A stretch of DNA of 64,000 bases from an uncultured Saprospiraceae bacterium (GCA_937959115.1 CALGAW010000066.1:1-64000); one strand, 5' to 3'; shown: positions 27,861 to 38,800, counted from the stretch's first letter. The notes: generated from the sequence alone by a model not told the origin. A program made the numbers and translations.

Positions 27861-28289
27861 TTATTTTTGTGAATGTTCAATCAAATAATCAATCGCTTCC
27901 TTGTAGCCAATCAATCCTTTACCAACGATGCTTTTTACACAATTTGTCTTCAGATATGAATGATGCCTAAATGGTTCTCGTTCATAGATATTAGAAATGT
28001 GGACTTCCACTACTGGCGTATCAATCGCTGCTACTGTATCTGCTAGGGCAACTGAGGTGTGTGTGTATCCAGCAGCATTAAATACAATTCCATCCCAATC
28101 AAAGCCAACCTCTTGCAATTTATCGATGAGTGCTCCTTCATGATTGCTTTGGTAATACGTTAACTCAGTGGTTTGAAATTGATCAACTAGCTCCTTAAAA
28201 TAATCACCAAACGAACGGCTTCCATAGATTTCAGGTTGTCGTGTCCCGAGTAAGTTGAGATTGGGACCATTAATGATTATGATTTTCAT
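27861..28289 (-). CDS. aroQ: 3-dehydroquinate dehydratase, type II
   Basis: A 142-residue shikimate-pathway enzyme converting 3-dehydroquinate to 3-dehydroshikimate, normally a dodecamer. The N terminus IIIINGPNLNLLGTRQPEIYG includes the catalytic tyrosine loop, followed by YQSNHEGALIDKLQ, FNAAGYTHTSVALADT and PVVEVHISNIYEREPFRHHSYL with the catalytic histidine. It heads a six-gene minus-strand cluster (SAM hydrolase 18 bp downstream, then overlapping genes). A TAAGTTTG box only 4 bp upstream of the ATG suggests a very short or leaderless transcript. Confidence 0.96.
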   Translation of the reverse strand: MKIIIINGPNLNLLGTRQPEIYGSRSFGDYFKELVDQFQTTELTYYQSNHEGALIDKLQEVGFDWDGIVFNAAGYTHTSVALADTVAAIDTPVVEVHISNIYEREPFRHHSYLKTNCVKSIVGKGLIGYKEAIDYLIEHSQK

Positions 28290-28293
28290 GATA

Positions 28294-28301
28294 CAAACTT
28301 A
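28294..28301 (-). promoter_or_regulatory. Candidate -7 box of the aroQ cluster
   Basis: TAAGTTTG on the minus strand fits TAnnTTTG and ends 4 bp before the aroQ ATG, so transcription would start at or next to the start codon. No TTG is found at -33. Confidence 0.35.
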
Positions 28302-28436
28302 ATGATAATTATGATTTTTTTTGACTTAAAAGATTGGATTAGAACAGGAAGTCTTTAGTACAGTCTATGACCTTTATACGATCAACTGATATCGTTTAAC
28401 AATTTTATGGTGTTTTTTAGACAAACAGACTTATTT

Positions 28437-29849
28437 CTAAATGCTCTCCATCCGAACACTATCCAGCTTAATCAACACTGCGATTAACAGCGTAAAGCTG
28501 ACTAGAGACGAGCCTCCATAGCTAATAAAAGGCAAGGGTATCCCAATGATCGGTACCAAGCCCATCGTCATCCCAATATTGATAAAAAAGTGGAAAAAGA
28601 TGACACCTGCTACGCCATAAGCGTACATCCTAGAAAAGCTAGACCTCTGCCGCTCTGCAATGTAAATAATTCGGAGCAAGAGGCCCATGAACAATATGAT
28701 TAAACCAAAACTCCCTAGAAAACCATGCTCTTCACCTACCGTACAAAATATGAAATCTGTAGATTGTTCAGGCACATAGTTTAGCTGTGTGATTCTTCCA
28801 TCTAAAAACCCTTTACCGTTTAAACCACCAGAACTAATGGCTAGTTTCGATTGATTCAAATTGTATAGTGAACCAAGCGGATCGCACTTGGAAGGCTGCA
28901 ACCATACGTTAATTCTGTCCTGTTGATGCGGCTGAAATACATCGTTGAAGACATAACTCACTGCAAATGAGTACCCCATACAACAGACAAACCCGATCAA
29001 CACAGTGTAGGCTATTTTAGCTTTTTTAATACGAATGATATGAACACTCATTACGACCAATACAAGCCCTAAGATTGCTAGCACCACGGACTTAAATATT
29101 GGGTATTGAAAGCCTTGATAGACAGCGACAGCTAATGCAACTGAAAACAGTAGCCATGGGATTTTCCGCGAATTCATATTAGCGATTAACAGCTGTACGC
29201 CAATGAAGGCAAGAACTGCTGCAATTTGCAAGGGAGGAAAAATCAGGGAGATAATAGAAATAATGGCAAAAATCAATGCCAAAACGTAAATTGTTGGGGG
29301 CATTCCTTCTCGAAACAATAAGATTAGAAAGGAAGTATACACTAGGGCTGACCCAGCATCTGGTTGAAGTAAAATCAAGAGCATCGGCAAGCCAATAATC
29401 CCCAAAGCCACGAACTTAACTCGATCATCATCTAGTTTGGTATTAAACCGACTTAGGTAAGAAGCCAAGGCCAAACAGGCTGCGAGTTTACCAAATTCTG
29501 AAGGCTGAAACTTGAAAAACCCAATATTAAACCACGAGCGCGCACCTGCTACTTCCTGGCCAAACAGTAACACCCCTAGGAGCAAAAGCATGACAATACC
29601 ATAGAGTGGAAAGGAAAAAGCACGGTAGAACTTACTGTCTACAACCATCGCAAACAGCCCCGCCACGATAGAAATACCAATCCAAATCAACTGATTTCCA
29701 TGGCGTTGAGAGGTGTCGTAGATTTTGGTAGGTGCATCTGGCGAATAATTAGTTGCATAGATCATCAGCCAGCCAGTAGCCACAAGACCAAGATATAGAA
29801 AGATGGTCAGCCAGTCGGTATTCCGTGCATTCGAGGCTCTTCTACTCAT
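28437..29849 (-). CDS. rodA: Rod-shape peptidoglycan glycosyltransferase RodA
   Basis: A 470-residue polytopic SEDS-family membrane protein that polymerises lipid II glycan strands in the elongasome, partnered with PBP2. The GARSWFNIGFFKFQPSEFGKLA region, the LLQPDAGSALVY motif with the essential aspartate, SGGLNGKGFLDG, the DFIFCTVGEEHGFLGS signature and the closing IPLPFISYGGSSLV are all in place. It is somewhat longer than the roughly 370-420 residues of proteobacterial RodA because of an extra loop/helix section around 200-300. The start codon overlaps the end of the PBP2 gene by 8 bp. Last gene of the rod-shape operon. Confidence 0.96.
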   Translation of the reverse strand: MSRRASNARNTDWLTIFLYLGLVATGWLMIYATNYSPDAPTKIYDTSQRHGNQLIWIGISIVAGLFAMVVDSKFYRAFSFPLYGIVMLLLLGVLLFGQEVAGARSWFNIGFFKFQPSEFGKLAACLALASYLSRFNTKLDDDRVKFVALGIIGLPMLLILLQPDAGSALVYTSFLILLFREGMPPTIYVLALIFAIISIISLIFPPLQIAAVLAFIGVQLLIANMNSRKIPWLLFSVALAVAVYQGFQYPIFKSVVLAILGLVLVVMSVHIIRIKKAKIAYTVLIGFVCCMGYSFAVSYVFNDVFQPHQQDRINVWLQPSKCDPLGSLYNLNQSKLAISSGGLNGKGFLDGRITQLNYVPEQSTDFIFCTVGEEHGFLGSFGLIILFMGLLLRIIYIAERQRSSFSRMYAYGVAGVIFFHFFINIGMTMGLVPIIGIPLPFISYGGSSLVSFTLLIAVLIKLDSVRMESI

Positions 29850-31677
29850 CTTTGATTAATAAATTTGAGTTAAACATTCGTTTTTCTAACATTACCCGAT
29901 ACGGATCTTCTCGATTAATATCTCCCTTGATATACCTTTCAATCATTAAACTTGCAATCGGTCGGGCATAAATAGATCCGAAACCTGAGTTCTCTACATA
30001 CACTGCCAATGCGATTTTAGGATTTTCTTTGGGCGCAAAGCTTATAAAGGTAGAGTGATCAGCTCCGTGTGGATTCTGCACCGTCCCCGTCTTACCGCAG
30101 TATGGAATGTCCAATATTGGCGCCCCTTGTGTCACAAGCTCCATCCCATCGTTCACCGCATCATAGAACGCAGGATTGGTGATTAAAGTCGTTTTCTTTT
30201 CATATCTCTTTGGCTCCACATTAGAATTGATAAACCCTTTAACAAGATGTGGTTCATAATAAGAGCCTTTGTTTGCAAAAATTGCAGCTAGGTTTGCCAA
30301 TTGAATCGGCGTCACTAATAATTCTCCTTGTCCAATTGCGAGGGACAAAATGGTCGGAGAGCTCCATGATCCGCGATAAATCTTATTATAATAATCAACT
30401 GTAGGAACATTCCCATCCGTCTCTCCTTCAAGATCAATATTTAATGGTTGTCCTAGACCAAATGACTTTAAATAATCATCAAACTTTTGCATACCTTCCT
30501 TCGGGTCACCAAATCCGTCTTGATCAATAACGTCTCTAAAAAGCTCAAAGTAATAGGTATTACAGCTATACTGAATGGCTTTCTTCATATTGGATATCGG
30601 TTCTGAATGAGTCCGGCACCCAAATCGAAGGTTTTTATAATAATAAGCCCCGCTGCAGGCAGTTCCTCGAAAGGGGGTCGTCTTATTCTCTGCTAATCCG
30701 ATCAGCGACATGAGTGGCTTGAAGGTGGATCCTGGTGGATATTGTGCTTTCAGCGCTCGGTTAAACAATGGTTTGTTCTTATTGTTTTTAAGTGTGTCGA
30801 AGGCTGTACTTCGGTTTCTATTAATAGAAAGAACAGATGGGTCGTAGCTTGGACTGCTGATAAAGGCAAGAATTTCTCCTGTTGATGGTTCGATGGCGAC
30901 GATAGCTCCAATCTTATTTTGTAGGAGCTGTTCTCCGTATTGCTGAAGATCAAAGTCAAGTGTTGTAAGGATGCTTGTGCCTGATATTGCGGGTTGATCC
31001 TGAGCGCCGTCTTGGTAGCTACCTTCAATTCTGCCTAGGTTGTCCCTAAGAAACAGTTTTTCTCCTTTCTGACCACGCAAGAGCTCTTCGTATTGGCTTT
31101 CCAATCCAGTGACCCCAATGTAATCGCCTTCCATGTAATAGCGCTCTGATTCCTTTATTTTGAGTGGGCCCACTTCACTTAGATAGCCGAGGACGTGACC
31201 ACCAACTGGATAGTTATAATCTCTTACGTTTCTAAGTTCTTCAAAGAAACCTGGAAACTCGTACATGCTTTCTTGAAAGGTAGCAAATTGGCGGGCAGAA
31301 ACTTTAGAAATAAAATTGAACGGAATGTGTCGCGCGTATCGGATACTTCTAAAATTCTTATTCAGATTCTTTTCAAAAGTACTTTTATCAATCTCCAATA
31401 ATTTGCAAAATTTGGCAGTATCAATGTTCTTGACTTGATTGTAGGTTACCTTCAAATCATAAATCGCCTTATTATTTACCATCAGTGTGGTGTCTCGATC
31501 AAAGATAAGTCCCCGGGATGGATACATTGTCATGGCCTGCACACCAGTGATATTTCCTTTAGAGGTTGCTGCTGCATTTAACACCTGAAGTTGGAAGCTT
31601 TTCCCTAGAAGCAAAAAACCAGCAAGTGCAATGACTCCCATTACAATGAATTGACGACCTGCATACACGTTCTTCAT
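29842..31677 (-). CDS. mrdA: Penicillin-binding protein 2 (elongasome transpeptidase)
   Basis: A 611-residue class B PBP. It has a short cytoplasmic N terminus, one membrane anchor (about 10-32) and a pedestal domain beginning YPSRGLIFDRD. The transpeptidase domain follows, with nucleophile motif PPGSTFKPL (SxxK), SCNTY (SxN) and CGKTGT (KTG). IATEPSTGEILAF-type and AIGQGELLVTPIQLA segments are typical of PBP2. It cross-links peptidoglycan during side-wall growth together with RodA, whose gene overlaps by 8 bp. It starts 3 bp after mreD stops. All catalytic residues are present. Confidence 0.96.
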   Translation of the reverse strand: MKNVYAGRQFIVMGVIALAGFLLLGKSFQLQVLNAAATSKGNITGVQAMTMYPSRGLIFDRDTTLMVNNKAIYDLKVTYNQVKNIDTAKFCKLLEIDKSTFEKNLNKNFRSIRYARHIPFNFISKVSARQFATFQESMYEFPGFFEELRNVRDYNYPVGGHVLGYLSEVGPLKIKESERYYMEGDYIGVTGLESQYEELLRGQKGEKLFLRDNLGRIEGSYQDGAQDQPAISGTSILTTLDFDLQQYGEQLLQNKIGAIVAIEPSTGEILAFISSPSYDPSVLSINRNRSTAFDTLKNNKNKPLFNRALKAQYPPGSTFKPLMSLIGLAENKTTPFRGTACSGAYYYKNLRFGCRTHSEPISNMKKAIQYSCNTYYFELFRDVIDQDGFGDPKEGMQKFDDYLKSFGLGQPLNIDLEGETDGNVPTVDYYNKIYRGSWSSPTILSLAIGQGELLVTPIQLANLAAIFANKGSYYEPHLVKGFINSNVEPKRYEKKTTLITNPAFYDAVNDGMELVTQGAPILDIPYCGKTGTVQNPHGADHSTFISFAPKENPKIALAVYVENSGFGSIYARPIASLMIERYIKGDINREDPYRVMLEKRMFNSNLLIKDE

Positions 31678-31680
31678 TCA

Positions 31681-32193
31681 TTAATTTTTAGGGTTAAAAA
31701 TAAAATGATGAAGCAATATGACGATCATTGAAAGGATAAACGCGATAACACTTTTAAGGAGAATCAAGCCGATATTCATAAAAGAAAATTCTTCTAATAT
31801 AAACACGTACAACACAAACACAGTCATTAAAAGACTTGAATATTGCAAGAACCATGTGAAACCCATATCCGTTTTATTCGGATTGTCATTGATTTCATAA
31901 CCGCCATGGGGTTCTAAAAATTTAGCGACGAATTTGCGGGCATAAGCAATCAACACCCCTGCTGCCGCATGCAAACCTAGACTATCGTAAAACATATCTA
32001 CTGATATCCCAATTAAAAACCCTAGGAGCAACAAGGCCCATTGTGGCGTTTTCATTGGCAGTAACAAAATAAACAAGGGATAGATGAATACCTGCACGTA
32101 TGGAGGATATATATTGATATTCTTTAGTATTAATACTTGAAATATTAACAATACAAAAAATCGGATCAATGGAGCAAGATATCCGCTATTCAC
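31681..32193 (-). CDS. mreD: Rod shape-determining protein MreD
   Basis: A 170-residue membrane protein with five or six hydrophobic helices and the MreD-like elements VFIYPLFILLLPMKTP and LGFLIGISVDMFYDSLGLHAAAGV. MreD links MreC to the PBP2/RodA complex in the inner membrane. The gene overlaps the end of mreC by 8 bp and is followed 3 bp later by the PBP2 gene; position in the operon and topology support the call more than sequence identity does. Confidence 0.9.
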   Translation of the reverse strand: MNSGYLAPLIRFFVLLIFQVLILKNINIYPPYVQVFIYPLFILLLPMKTPQWALLLLGFLIGISVDMFYDSLGLHAAAGVLIAYARKFVAKFLEPHGGYEINDNPNKTDMGFTWFLQYSSLLMTVFVLYVFILEEFSFMNIGLILLKSVIAFILSMIVILLHHFIFNPKN

Positions 32194-33031
32194 CTTGCAC
32201 CTCCTTCTCTAAATTTTGTTGTTCTTCTTTCATCCTATTTTCTACCACATAAACGTATTCCGTGCTTTTTAGGTCTGTACTTAGTTTTACTTTGATGGAA
32301 TGAAAATTATCGCCTTCCTCATGCTCTACATTCTCTACGTTTCCAATTCGAATATTTTGTGGAAATATGGTCGAAAAACCACTGGTTGTGATGGAGTCGC
32401 CCTTCATTATTGGTGCATGTTTCGGTATGGCTTTCAAGTCCATAAGTCGGTAGTCTTTTCCGTCCCAAACTAGGGAGCCAAAATGCTTGGTTTTACTGAG
32501 TTTTGCGCTTATTCTCATGTCGCGATGCAGCATTGACATGATCACTGAGTAGTTTTCAGAAACCTTCAAGACAATCCCGACCACTCCTTGACTGGTAATG
32601 ACTCCAGAGTTAGGTTTTATGTTATGCTTCTTGCCCTTATTGATCGTTATATAATTGGATGATCGGTTGATGGAATTATTAATGATTCGAGCTGGGACAT
32701 ATCCAAATTGCTGCTGGGCGAGCTTGTTTTCAAAGATAGAATCTAGGTCTTCTTTGTTCAGTATTTGATTAAAATAAATCGAATTCTTATTTCTTCCCTT
32801 GAGCTCCGCATTTTCTTGTTGCAGCTTCCGATTTTCTTCCGTTAAACTAACGTAACTTGTGACTCCATCATACATGTTGAATATGGCGCCAGATACAGAA
32901 TTTGAGGAGCTTATAAACAGTTGATTTTGACTATCATTAAGCGTAACTAGCAAAGTTAAGGAGATGACTTCCAGCAAGATAAACAGGAAGAAGGTATGGA
33001 ATTTTAATAAAAATGCAATCAGATTGCCCAT
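32186..33031 (-). CDS. mreC: Rod shape-determining protein MreC
   Basis: 281 residues: one N-terminal membrane helix (FLLKFHTFFLFILLEVISLTLL), a periplasmic coiled coil (about 65-90, NRKLQQENAELKGRN), then two small beta-barrel domains. The barrel segments IINNSINRSSNYITINKGKKH and GVITSQGVVGIVLKV are typical. MreC scaffolds the elongasome in the periplasm. It starts 50 bp after mreB and overlaps mreD by 8 bp. Confidence 0.93.
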   Translation of the reverse strand: MGNLIAFLLKFHTFFLFILLEVISLTLLVTLNDSQNQLFISSSNSVSGAIFNMYDGVTSYVSLTEENRKLQQENAELKGRNKNSIYFNQILNKEDLDSIFENKLAQQQFGYVPARIINNSINRSSNYITINKGKKHNIKPNSGVITSQGVVGIVLKVSENYSVIMSMLHRDMRISAKLSKTKHFGSLVWDGKDYRLMDLKAIPKHAPIMKGDSITTSGFSTIFPQNIRIGNVENVEHEEGDNFHSIKVKLSTDLKSTEYVYVVENRMKEEQQNLEKEVQGE

Positions 33032-33081
33032 TGGCCTCTACTTTTCCTTACATCGCGTAATCGGTTTTAAAATCGGATTCG

Positions 33082-34113
33082 TTATACACTTTTCCTGTCA
33101 ATCAGGAAGGTAAATCGGCTCGTATTTTTTAGTGCGATACCTGTACCGCGCACTACTGCTCTTAGTGGATCTTCTGCCACATAAACGGGTAATTTCGTTT
33201 TTGCACTGATCCGAGTATCCAAGCCTCTAAGTAATGCACCGCCACCTGTTAGGTAGAGACCAGTTCGATAGATATCAGATGCTAACTCTGGAGGTGTGTT
33301 TTCCAGCGCTTTCAGTATTGCATCCTCAATTTTCGAAATTGATTTGTCTAGTGCATGAGAGATTTCAGAATACGAAACCGTGATTTGCTTGGGAATTCCA
33401 GTCATCAAGTCACGACCATTTACAGGAAAATCTTCTGGTGGATTTGGCAGGTCAGGCAAAGCAGATCCCACATGAATTTTTATTTGTTCAGAAGACCGTT
33501 CACCAATAAGTATATTGTGTTGACGCTTCATGTAGTTCATGATGTCATTCGTAAACTCATCTCCGGCAATACGGATCGATTGATCACAAACAATACCTGA
33601 CAAAGCGATGACCGCAATCTCAGTAGTACCACCTCCAATATCAATGATCATATTACCGACAGGCTCTTCAACATCAAGGCCGATACCGAGTGCTGCAGCC
33701 ATTGGCTCATGAATCAAATATGTTTCTTTTGCGTCCACATGTTCTGCGGAGTCAAATACTGCTCTTTTTTCGACCTCTGTTATCCCAGAAGGAATACAGA
33801 TCACCATTTTCATATGGTTGAAGAACTTCCTGCGCGGCCCCATCATATCTATCAGTCCCTCGATCATGCTTTCGGCGGCTTGGAAGTCGGCGATCACACC
33901 ATCTTTTAAGGGGCGTACTGTTTTTATGTTATCATGAGTTTTCTCATGCATCTGCATTGCTTTCTTCCCTACCGCAATAGTAATACCTGTTTTTCGGTCG
34001 ATTGCGACAATAGAAGGCTCATCTACAACTACTTTATTATTTTGTATTATAAGCGTATTGGCTGTTCCTAAATCGATTGCAATTTCCTGCGTAAAAAAAT
34101 TGAATAATCCCAT
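33082..34113 (-). CDS. mreB: Actin-like cell-shape protein MreB
   Basis: A 343-residue bacterial actin. Phosphate-1 motif IDLGTANTLI, the EPSIVAIDR segment, HEPMAAALG, phosphate-2 motif IDIGGGTTEIAVI and the adenosine motif TGGGALLRGLD are complete. It forms membrane-bound filaments that orient RodA/PBP2 synthesis, so the organism is expected to be a rod or filament. First gene of the operon; a promoter-like TTG/TAACTTTG pair lies 40-73 bp upstream. Confidence 0.97.
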   Translation of the reverse strand: MGLFNFFTQEIAIDLGTANTLIIQNNKVVVDEPSIVAIDRKTGITIAVGKKAMQMHEKTHDNIKTVRPLKDGVIADFQAAESMIEGLIDMMGPRRKFFNHMKMVICIPSGITEVEKRAVFDSAEHVDAKETYLIHEPMAAALGIGLDVEEPVGNMIIDIGGGTTEIAVIALSGIVCDQSIRIAGDEFTNDIMNYMKRQHNILIGERSSEQIKIHVGSALPDLPNPPEDFPVNGRDLMTGIPKQITVSYSEISHALDKSISKIEDAILKALENTPPELASDIYRTGLYLTGGGALLRGLDTRISAKTKLPVYVAEDPLRAVVRGTGIALKNTSRFTFLIDRKSV

Positions 34114-34153
34114 TTATATCTTGATTATTATAGGCTTAAGACGTCTATTTGCG

Positions 34154-34186
34154 CAAAGTTAACTATTTTACTGACAAACTATTCAA
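34154..34186 (-). promoter_or_regulatory. Promoter of the mreB-mreC-mreD-pbp2-rodA operon
   Basis: On the minus strand the -7 element TAACTTTG (34154-34161) matches TAnnTTTG, and a TTG at 34184-34186 lies 22 bp upstream of it, close to the usual 19-21. It is 40 bp before the mreB ATG. The rest of the 296-bp gap to the amidohydrolase shows nothing else. Confidence 0.5.
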
Positions 34187-34409
34187 TTACAGATTAGATT
34201 TATTGATTTATTAAGGTTGTAATGGATAATGTTTAGAATATGTTAAAAATAAGATGGTAAAAATAGTTCTATAAAACTATTGAAATAGAATACTAGTTCA
34301 AGTAAAAAAGTCCATTGTATTTCATTATAATTTACATAGAAAAGATTTATCTGATCAGGAAATACCTGTACGAAGGCAATTTGACGCTATACCTCTAGAA
34401 TATTCATTT

Positions 34410-35606
34410 TTATACTAACCGAATCACCCGACATCTTCTCAAATCAAAATCCTCTGTCGGATCAGGCATTGCCAATAAGTTTAACCCAGGCGCTTTACCA
34501 TATTCAATACTACCTAAGTCCTTCTGAAATCCAAGGGCAAGCGCTCCATTCAAGGTCGCCCACTGCAATACCGTTTCGAATGATAGATAAGACTGATACT
34601 GCAAGATGGTTTTCATCTCTTCTAAGATACTCAGTTGCCAATTAGATGTAAGGCTGTCGGTACCAATCGCCATCATTGCATTTTGATTTAAAAATGCTTG
34701 GTAATCTGGCAACCGATTTTCAATATATAAGTTCGCGTTTGGACAAGTCACCCAATAGACATGCTTGCCCCAGCGCTGTGCAGCGATAATATCGTTCTCT
34801 GTCGTCATTGTATTGTGCACAAACAGTGTACGGTGTGCAGGATCCATGTTTTTGAGCGCGTAGTGAATTGCGGATCTACCCGTTGCCACGAATGGGTCAG
34901 TAGACAAGCCAAACCCCTTCACAAAATCAATAAATGCGCCTGTTCCCTTCTCAAGCAACTCATTTTCATCAGGCGTTTCTTGATTGTGGATGCTTACGGT
35001 TCGTTGTTCGCCAGTATTCGCTTCGTTTATTTGTTTAAATAGTTGCTCTGACACGCTATATGGCGCGTGAGGCACGTAGCTTTTCTTTAGTGTATCCGTT
35101 TCTGGGTGTTGTTCATATATCGGTTTTCGGTTGTCAAACTCTGTTTGTTCTGCTTGTTTAAAATCAAACAACTCTACAAACGTGTAGTACTTGAGTTTAC
35201 TGATTTTTTTTTGCTCAAACGTATCTGCACAATTCGAAATGTCACCGACAGCCATGATCCCATTCTCGTACATGGCTTCATCTGCTTGTTTGATACTTGG
35301 CAATACTGATTCTGGATCTTCATCTCTCCGCTTGACCACATTTGAGATAAACGGGATGAGCTTGGTGCCCGTCGCCACCTTCCCTTTCATATGAGAAAGC
35401 TCCAAATGGCAATGCGCATTGACAAAGCCAGGTACGATGATGCCCTTATAGGTTTGTGCACCCATCCTGCTCTCTGGCGTATCAGCTTCGATAGCCTGTA
35501 TAACTCCTTGCTCATCAACTGTAATCACGCCTTTAGGTAACGGTTTTCCAACGATCGGATAAACTATATCCGCACTTATTTTTCTCATATGGGTTGTGTT
35601 TTGCAC
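34410..35606 (-). CDS. Amidohydrolase (cytosine deaminase/SAH deaminase-like)
   Basis: 398 residues, metal-dependent hydrolase fold. After a small beta domain, the first metal site is VNAHCHLELSHMKG (HxH). PHAPYSVSEQLF, SIHNQETPDE, the NTMTTENDI segment and the GTDSLTSNWQLS aspartate motif follow in the right order. The family covers deaminases of nucleoside-like compounds (S-adenosylhomocysteine, chlorinated triazines, aminofutalosine), and the substrate here cannot be chosen. It stands between mreB and the M4 protease gene, all on the minus strand but widely spaced, so it is probably its own unit. Confidence 0.82.
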   Translation of the reverse strand: MQNTTHMRKISADIVYPIVGKPLPKGVITVDEQGVIQAIEADTPESRMGAQTYKGIIVPGFVNAHCHLELSHMKGKVATGTKLIPFISNVVKRRDEDPESVLPSIKQADEAMYENGIMAVGDISNCADTFEQKKISKLKYYTFVELFDFKQAEQTEFDNRKPIYEQHPETDTLKKSYVPHAPYSVSEQLFKQINEANTGEQRTVSIHNQETPDENELLEKGTGAFIDFVKGFGLSTDPFVATGRSAIHYALKNMDPAHRTLFVHNTMTTENDIIAAQRWGKHVYWVTCPNANLYIENRLPDYQAFLNQNAMMAIGTDSLTSNWQLSILEEMKTILQYQSYLSFETVLQWATLNGALALGFQKDLGSIEYGKAPGLNLLAMPDPTEDFDLRRCRVIRLV

Positions 35607-35890
35607 AAAAATAAAGATTATTCAGCAAAGTATCGGAATAACAGTTGACGCTTGTTAGATTGAGGGGCGAATTGCAATCCTTACAGATCTGTGAGACTGG
35701 ATTGGGAGCAGTTACTCAAAGGAGGGTGATGCTGAACAGATAGCCAGAATGCTGGATACAATCGGATAGCTAGATCACTTGTATTGACAAGTAATTAGTG
35801 CTTGGTGCTTACGAAACTTCTTGGGACAATCCTATTAGAAACGTACACCTTTGATAAAGCATAAATCTTATGCTATGGTAGTTGCATCAA

Positions 35891-38800
35891 CTAAAAGGTT
35901 GTAAATACTCCATTATTACTGTTGAATAATATTCTATCTAAACCAGTTACATCTGCATCTAGATTATAGTCATAGTTGTTGTAGATAGAAAAAACACCGT
36001 TTGTTTTGTGCCAAAGGATGATATCAATGCCATTAATATCAAACAATTCTAGGTTGGTTTGTTCTCCATTCCCAGTATACATTACCCATTTTCCTGGCAT
36101 CATTTCTTTTTGACCAAAACCAAAACTTTTGTAAGAATCAACTTTAGTAAAATCATGAGACAAAATTTCGGTTGGACCCTCGACAGACAATGGATAGGTA
36201 ACAGGCAAATGATTTCGATGCGTTAAAATAACATTATACTTTCCTTTAGGAACATCTTCTATGAAAGGATGCGTTAGTCCGTCCATTCCAACAATATCTC
36301 CATCACGTTGAACTAGCGCAGGGAAGCTATATATAGTCTGAAAGTTATTGTCCGTAAAGTCGACATATATCCAATCAGTTATGGCATTTTCCCCGCTTAC
36401 CTCAAAGATGGAACTGGAAACGCTATTCGTATAGTCGTATGGATCAATGAGTGGGAGCACCTGTTTTGTCCTTAGATCGTCCGACATTAAGCCAATAGAA
36501 GGATCATACGCGCCTTCTAAATAAACTTTGAGATCCAGTGGTGTTACTCCGAGATCGAACCTAAAACTCTCTGCACAAGTTGCTAGGTCATTGACAAGGG
36601 CGATGTAGCGACCTGCGGCAAGATTGTTTATACTTGGGCCAACATCTCCCGTATTCCATTCTATGTCAAATGGGCCACTTCCACCAGAAAGGTTGAGGCT
36701 GATTGCTCCATTCGATTGCCCTGGTGTAGGATCGGTAGTAATTGGGTTGACTGATATTTTATCAATTCCGTCTACGGATATCTGAGCGCTTACGCTATTG
36801 GCAAGAGCATCCGTAACAGTAACCTCATAAGTTCCTACAGTTAATCCTGTTGCGGAGGCGGTTGTTTGGCCATTAGCGTTAGCGCTCCACTGGAAAGAAT
36901 AGGGGGCGGTACCTTTCAACACCTGCATATCGATCTCGCCATTGACCTCGCAGTAGACTGGTTTCGTAGTCAAGGCAAATGCAAGGTCTTCTGTGTAGGT
37001 GATTTCAGTGGTGCCACCTTGTACATTCATACTCGATTGTCCAACACCAAAACTACCATCGATTCTAGTTAATCGTACATTTTCTGTGGATACTTGAATG
37101 AGGCTCACTGTATCACCAGAAGGCAAATCCATCTCAGTACCGATTGAAACCGAAAACAGATTCGTATTAGCATCTTGTAATATTGCATCTGTGAGATCTA
37201 TTTTAGTAAACGCATTTTGGATCTGATTGTAGCCCGCGGATTCTGAAATAGATAGGAATTTACTAGCACCAGGAAGGTGGTTGTTTTCTAGGGCTATCTG
37301 GTCACTTATATCTTGGGGCGCTTGGATAATCGTTTCAAATGCAAGCCCGTATAAGTTAGTAGTAGTATCTACACTATTTTCTAGGGAATACCTGATGAAG
37401 AATTCTTCCTCCACACCATTTTGGACGATATTGATTTGAGGGATTATCCGAAGAGAACTGATGGCTGAATCGACTGGTGGCGTATAGTTTCCCCACGACT
37501 TTCCAAAATTCGCTAGGATAACATCTTGATCTGAAGAACTAATAATCCCATCTCCATTTGCATCGACATGCTTCAAGTCCAGTCCTCCATTCGTTTGCTG
37601 TGACCAGTTTGCACTTTGAGCTGCATTAAACGCAACTATAGGCGCGTTCCTTGAAGAACCAGTCGCTCCGTAGTGTAATCCAATATTCTGAAGATCATAA
37701 TGATTTACAATCCCATCAAAATTGGTGTCTCCAGGCCAAATACAGGTATAGTCGATCGTCACATTTGTCGAGTCAACAACAAGAGGGTTCATACAACTAT
37801 CTTGCATTTGTATTATATAAGTACCTGGCTGATATACTGCGAGTTTTTGTGATGTACCCAAAGTATCACCATTGAACAACCATATGTAGGAATTCATACC
37901 TGGGAACCCCGAATCAATAGAGTCTGCACGGCATACTGTTATGTTTGTTTGTAGCTCAGAAATGAAATTACAACTTGGTACAAAATATACAGTATCAGAT
38001 CTCAAAACCAAGTTTTTGCTAGGTGTCCACGGTTGAGTAACTACGTCATTTGTAACTTTACAATGATAATAGCCTGTGATTTGAGGTTGATAAAAATTTG
38101 GTGCAAATGCACTGTCTACAGTAATGCCATTTACACTACGATACCAAGTAATCTTGTTTTTGGTAGGATCTCCACCTGGATTTATATGTAGCTTTTTCCC
38201 TTGTTGAATAACAGGAATATTTTTTTGAGGAGCATATGCAAAGCCGGAATTAGTTATGGTTCCTGCCATACCATCAAAGGTCAAACGATTGTCAGACACA
38301 TTTAAACTGGCACCAAAACCTAGGTAACCAAAGTTTGGGAGTGTTCCAGATAATTTGTTTGATGAAAAATTGAAATTTCCTATAAAATTGATGTGAGAAA
38401 AATTGGGAATCGGTCCAGTTAACTGATTATCTAAAAGTATAAGATTACTAATATTAGGTGAATTCAAAAATTCCGGAATGGAGCCAGATAGATTATTTCC
38501 ATTAAGCCATAAATTTACTAGGTTTGTCAGATTCAAAAATTCCGGAATTGGGCCAGACAAACTGTTAGAGGTCATTCGAATTGTATGTAGTTGATTTAAA
38601 TTTGAAAAGCTTGGAATTGAGCCTGTTAGTTGATTATAGTCAACGTTTATAGATTGTAGGTTTGGCAAATTGGAAAAATCTGGTATTGACCCAGTTAATT
38701 GATTATTCTCAAGATTTAGGTAAGCTAGGTTTGGCAAATTGGAAAAACCTGGAATTGACCCAGATAATTGACTATTCTGAAAATCTATAGTTTCTAGGTT

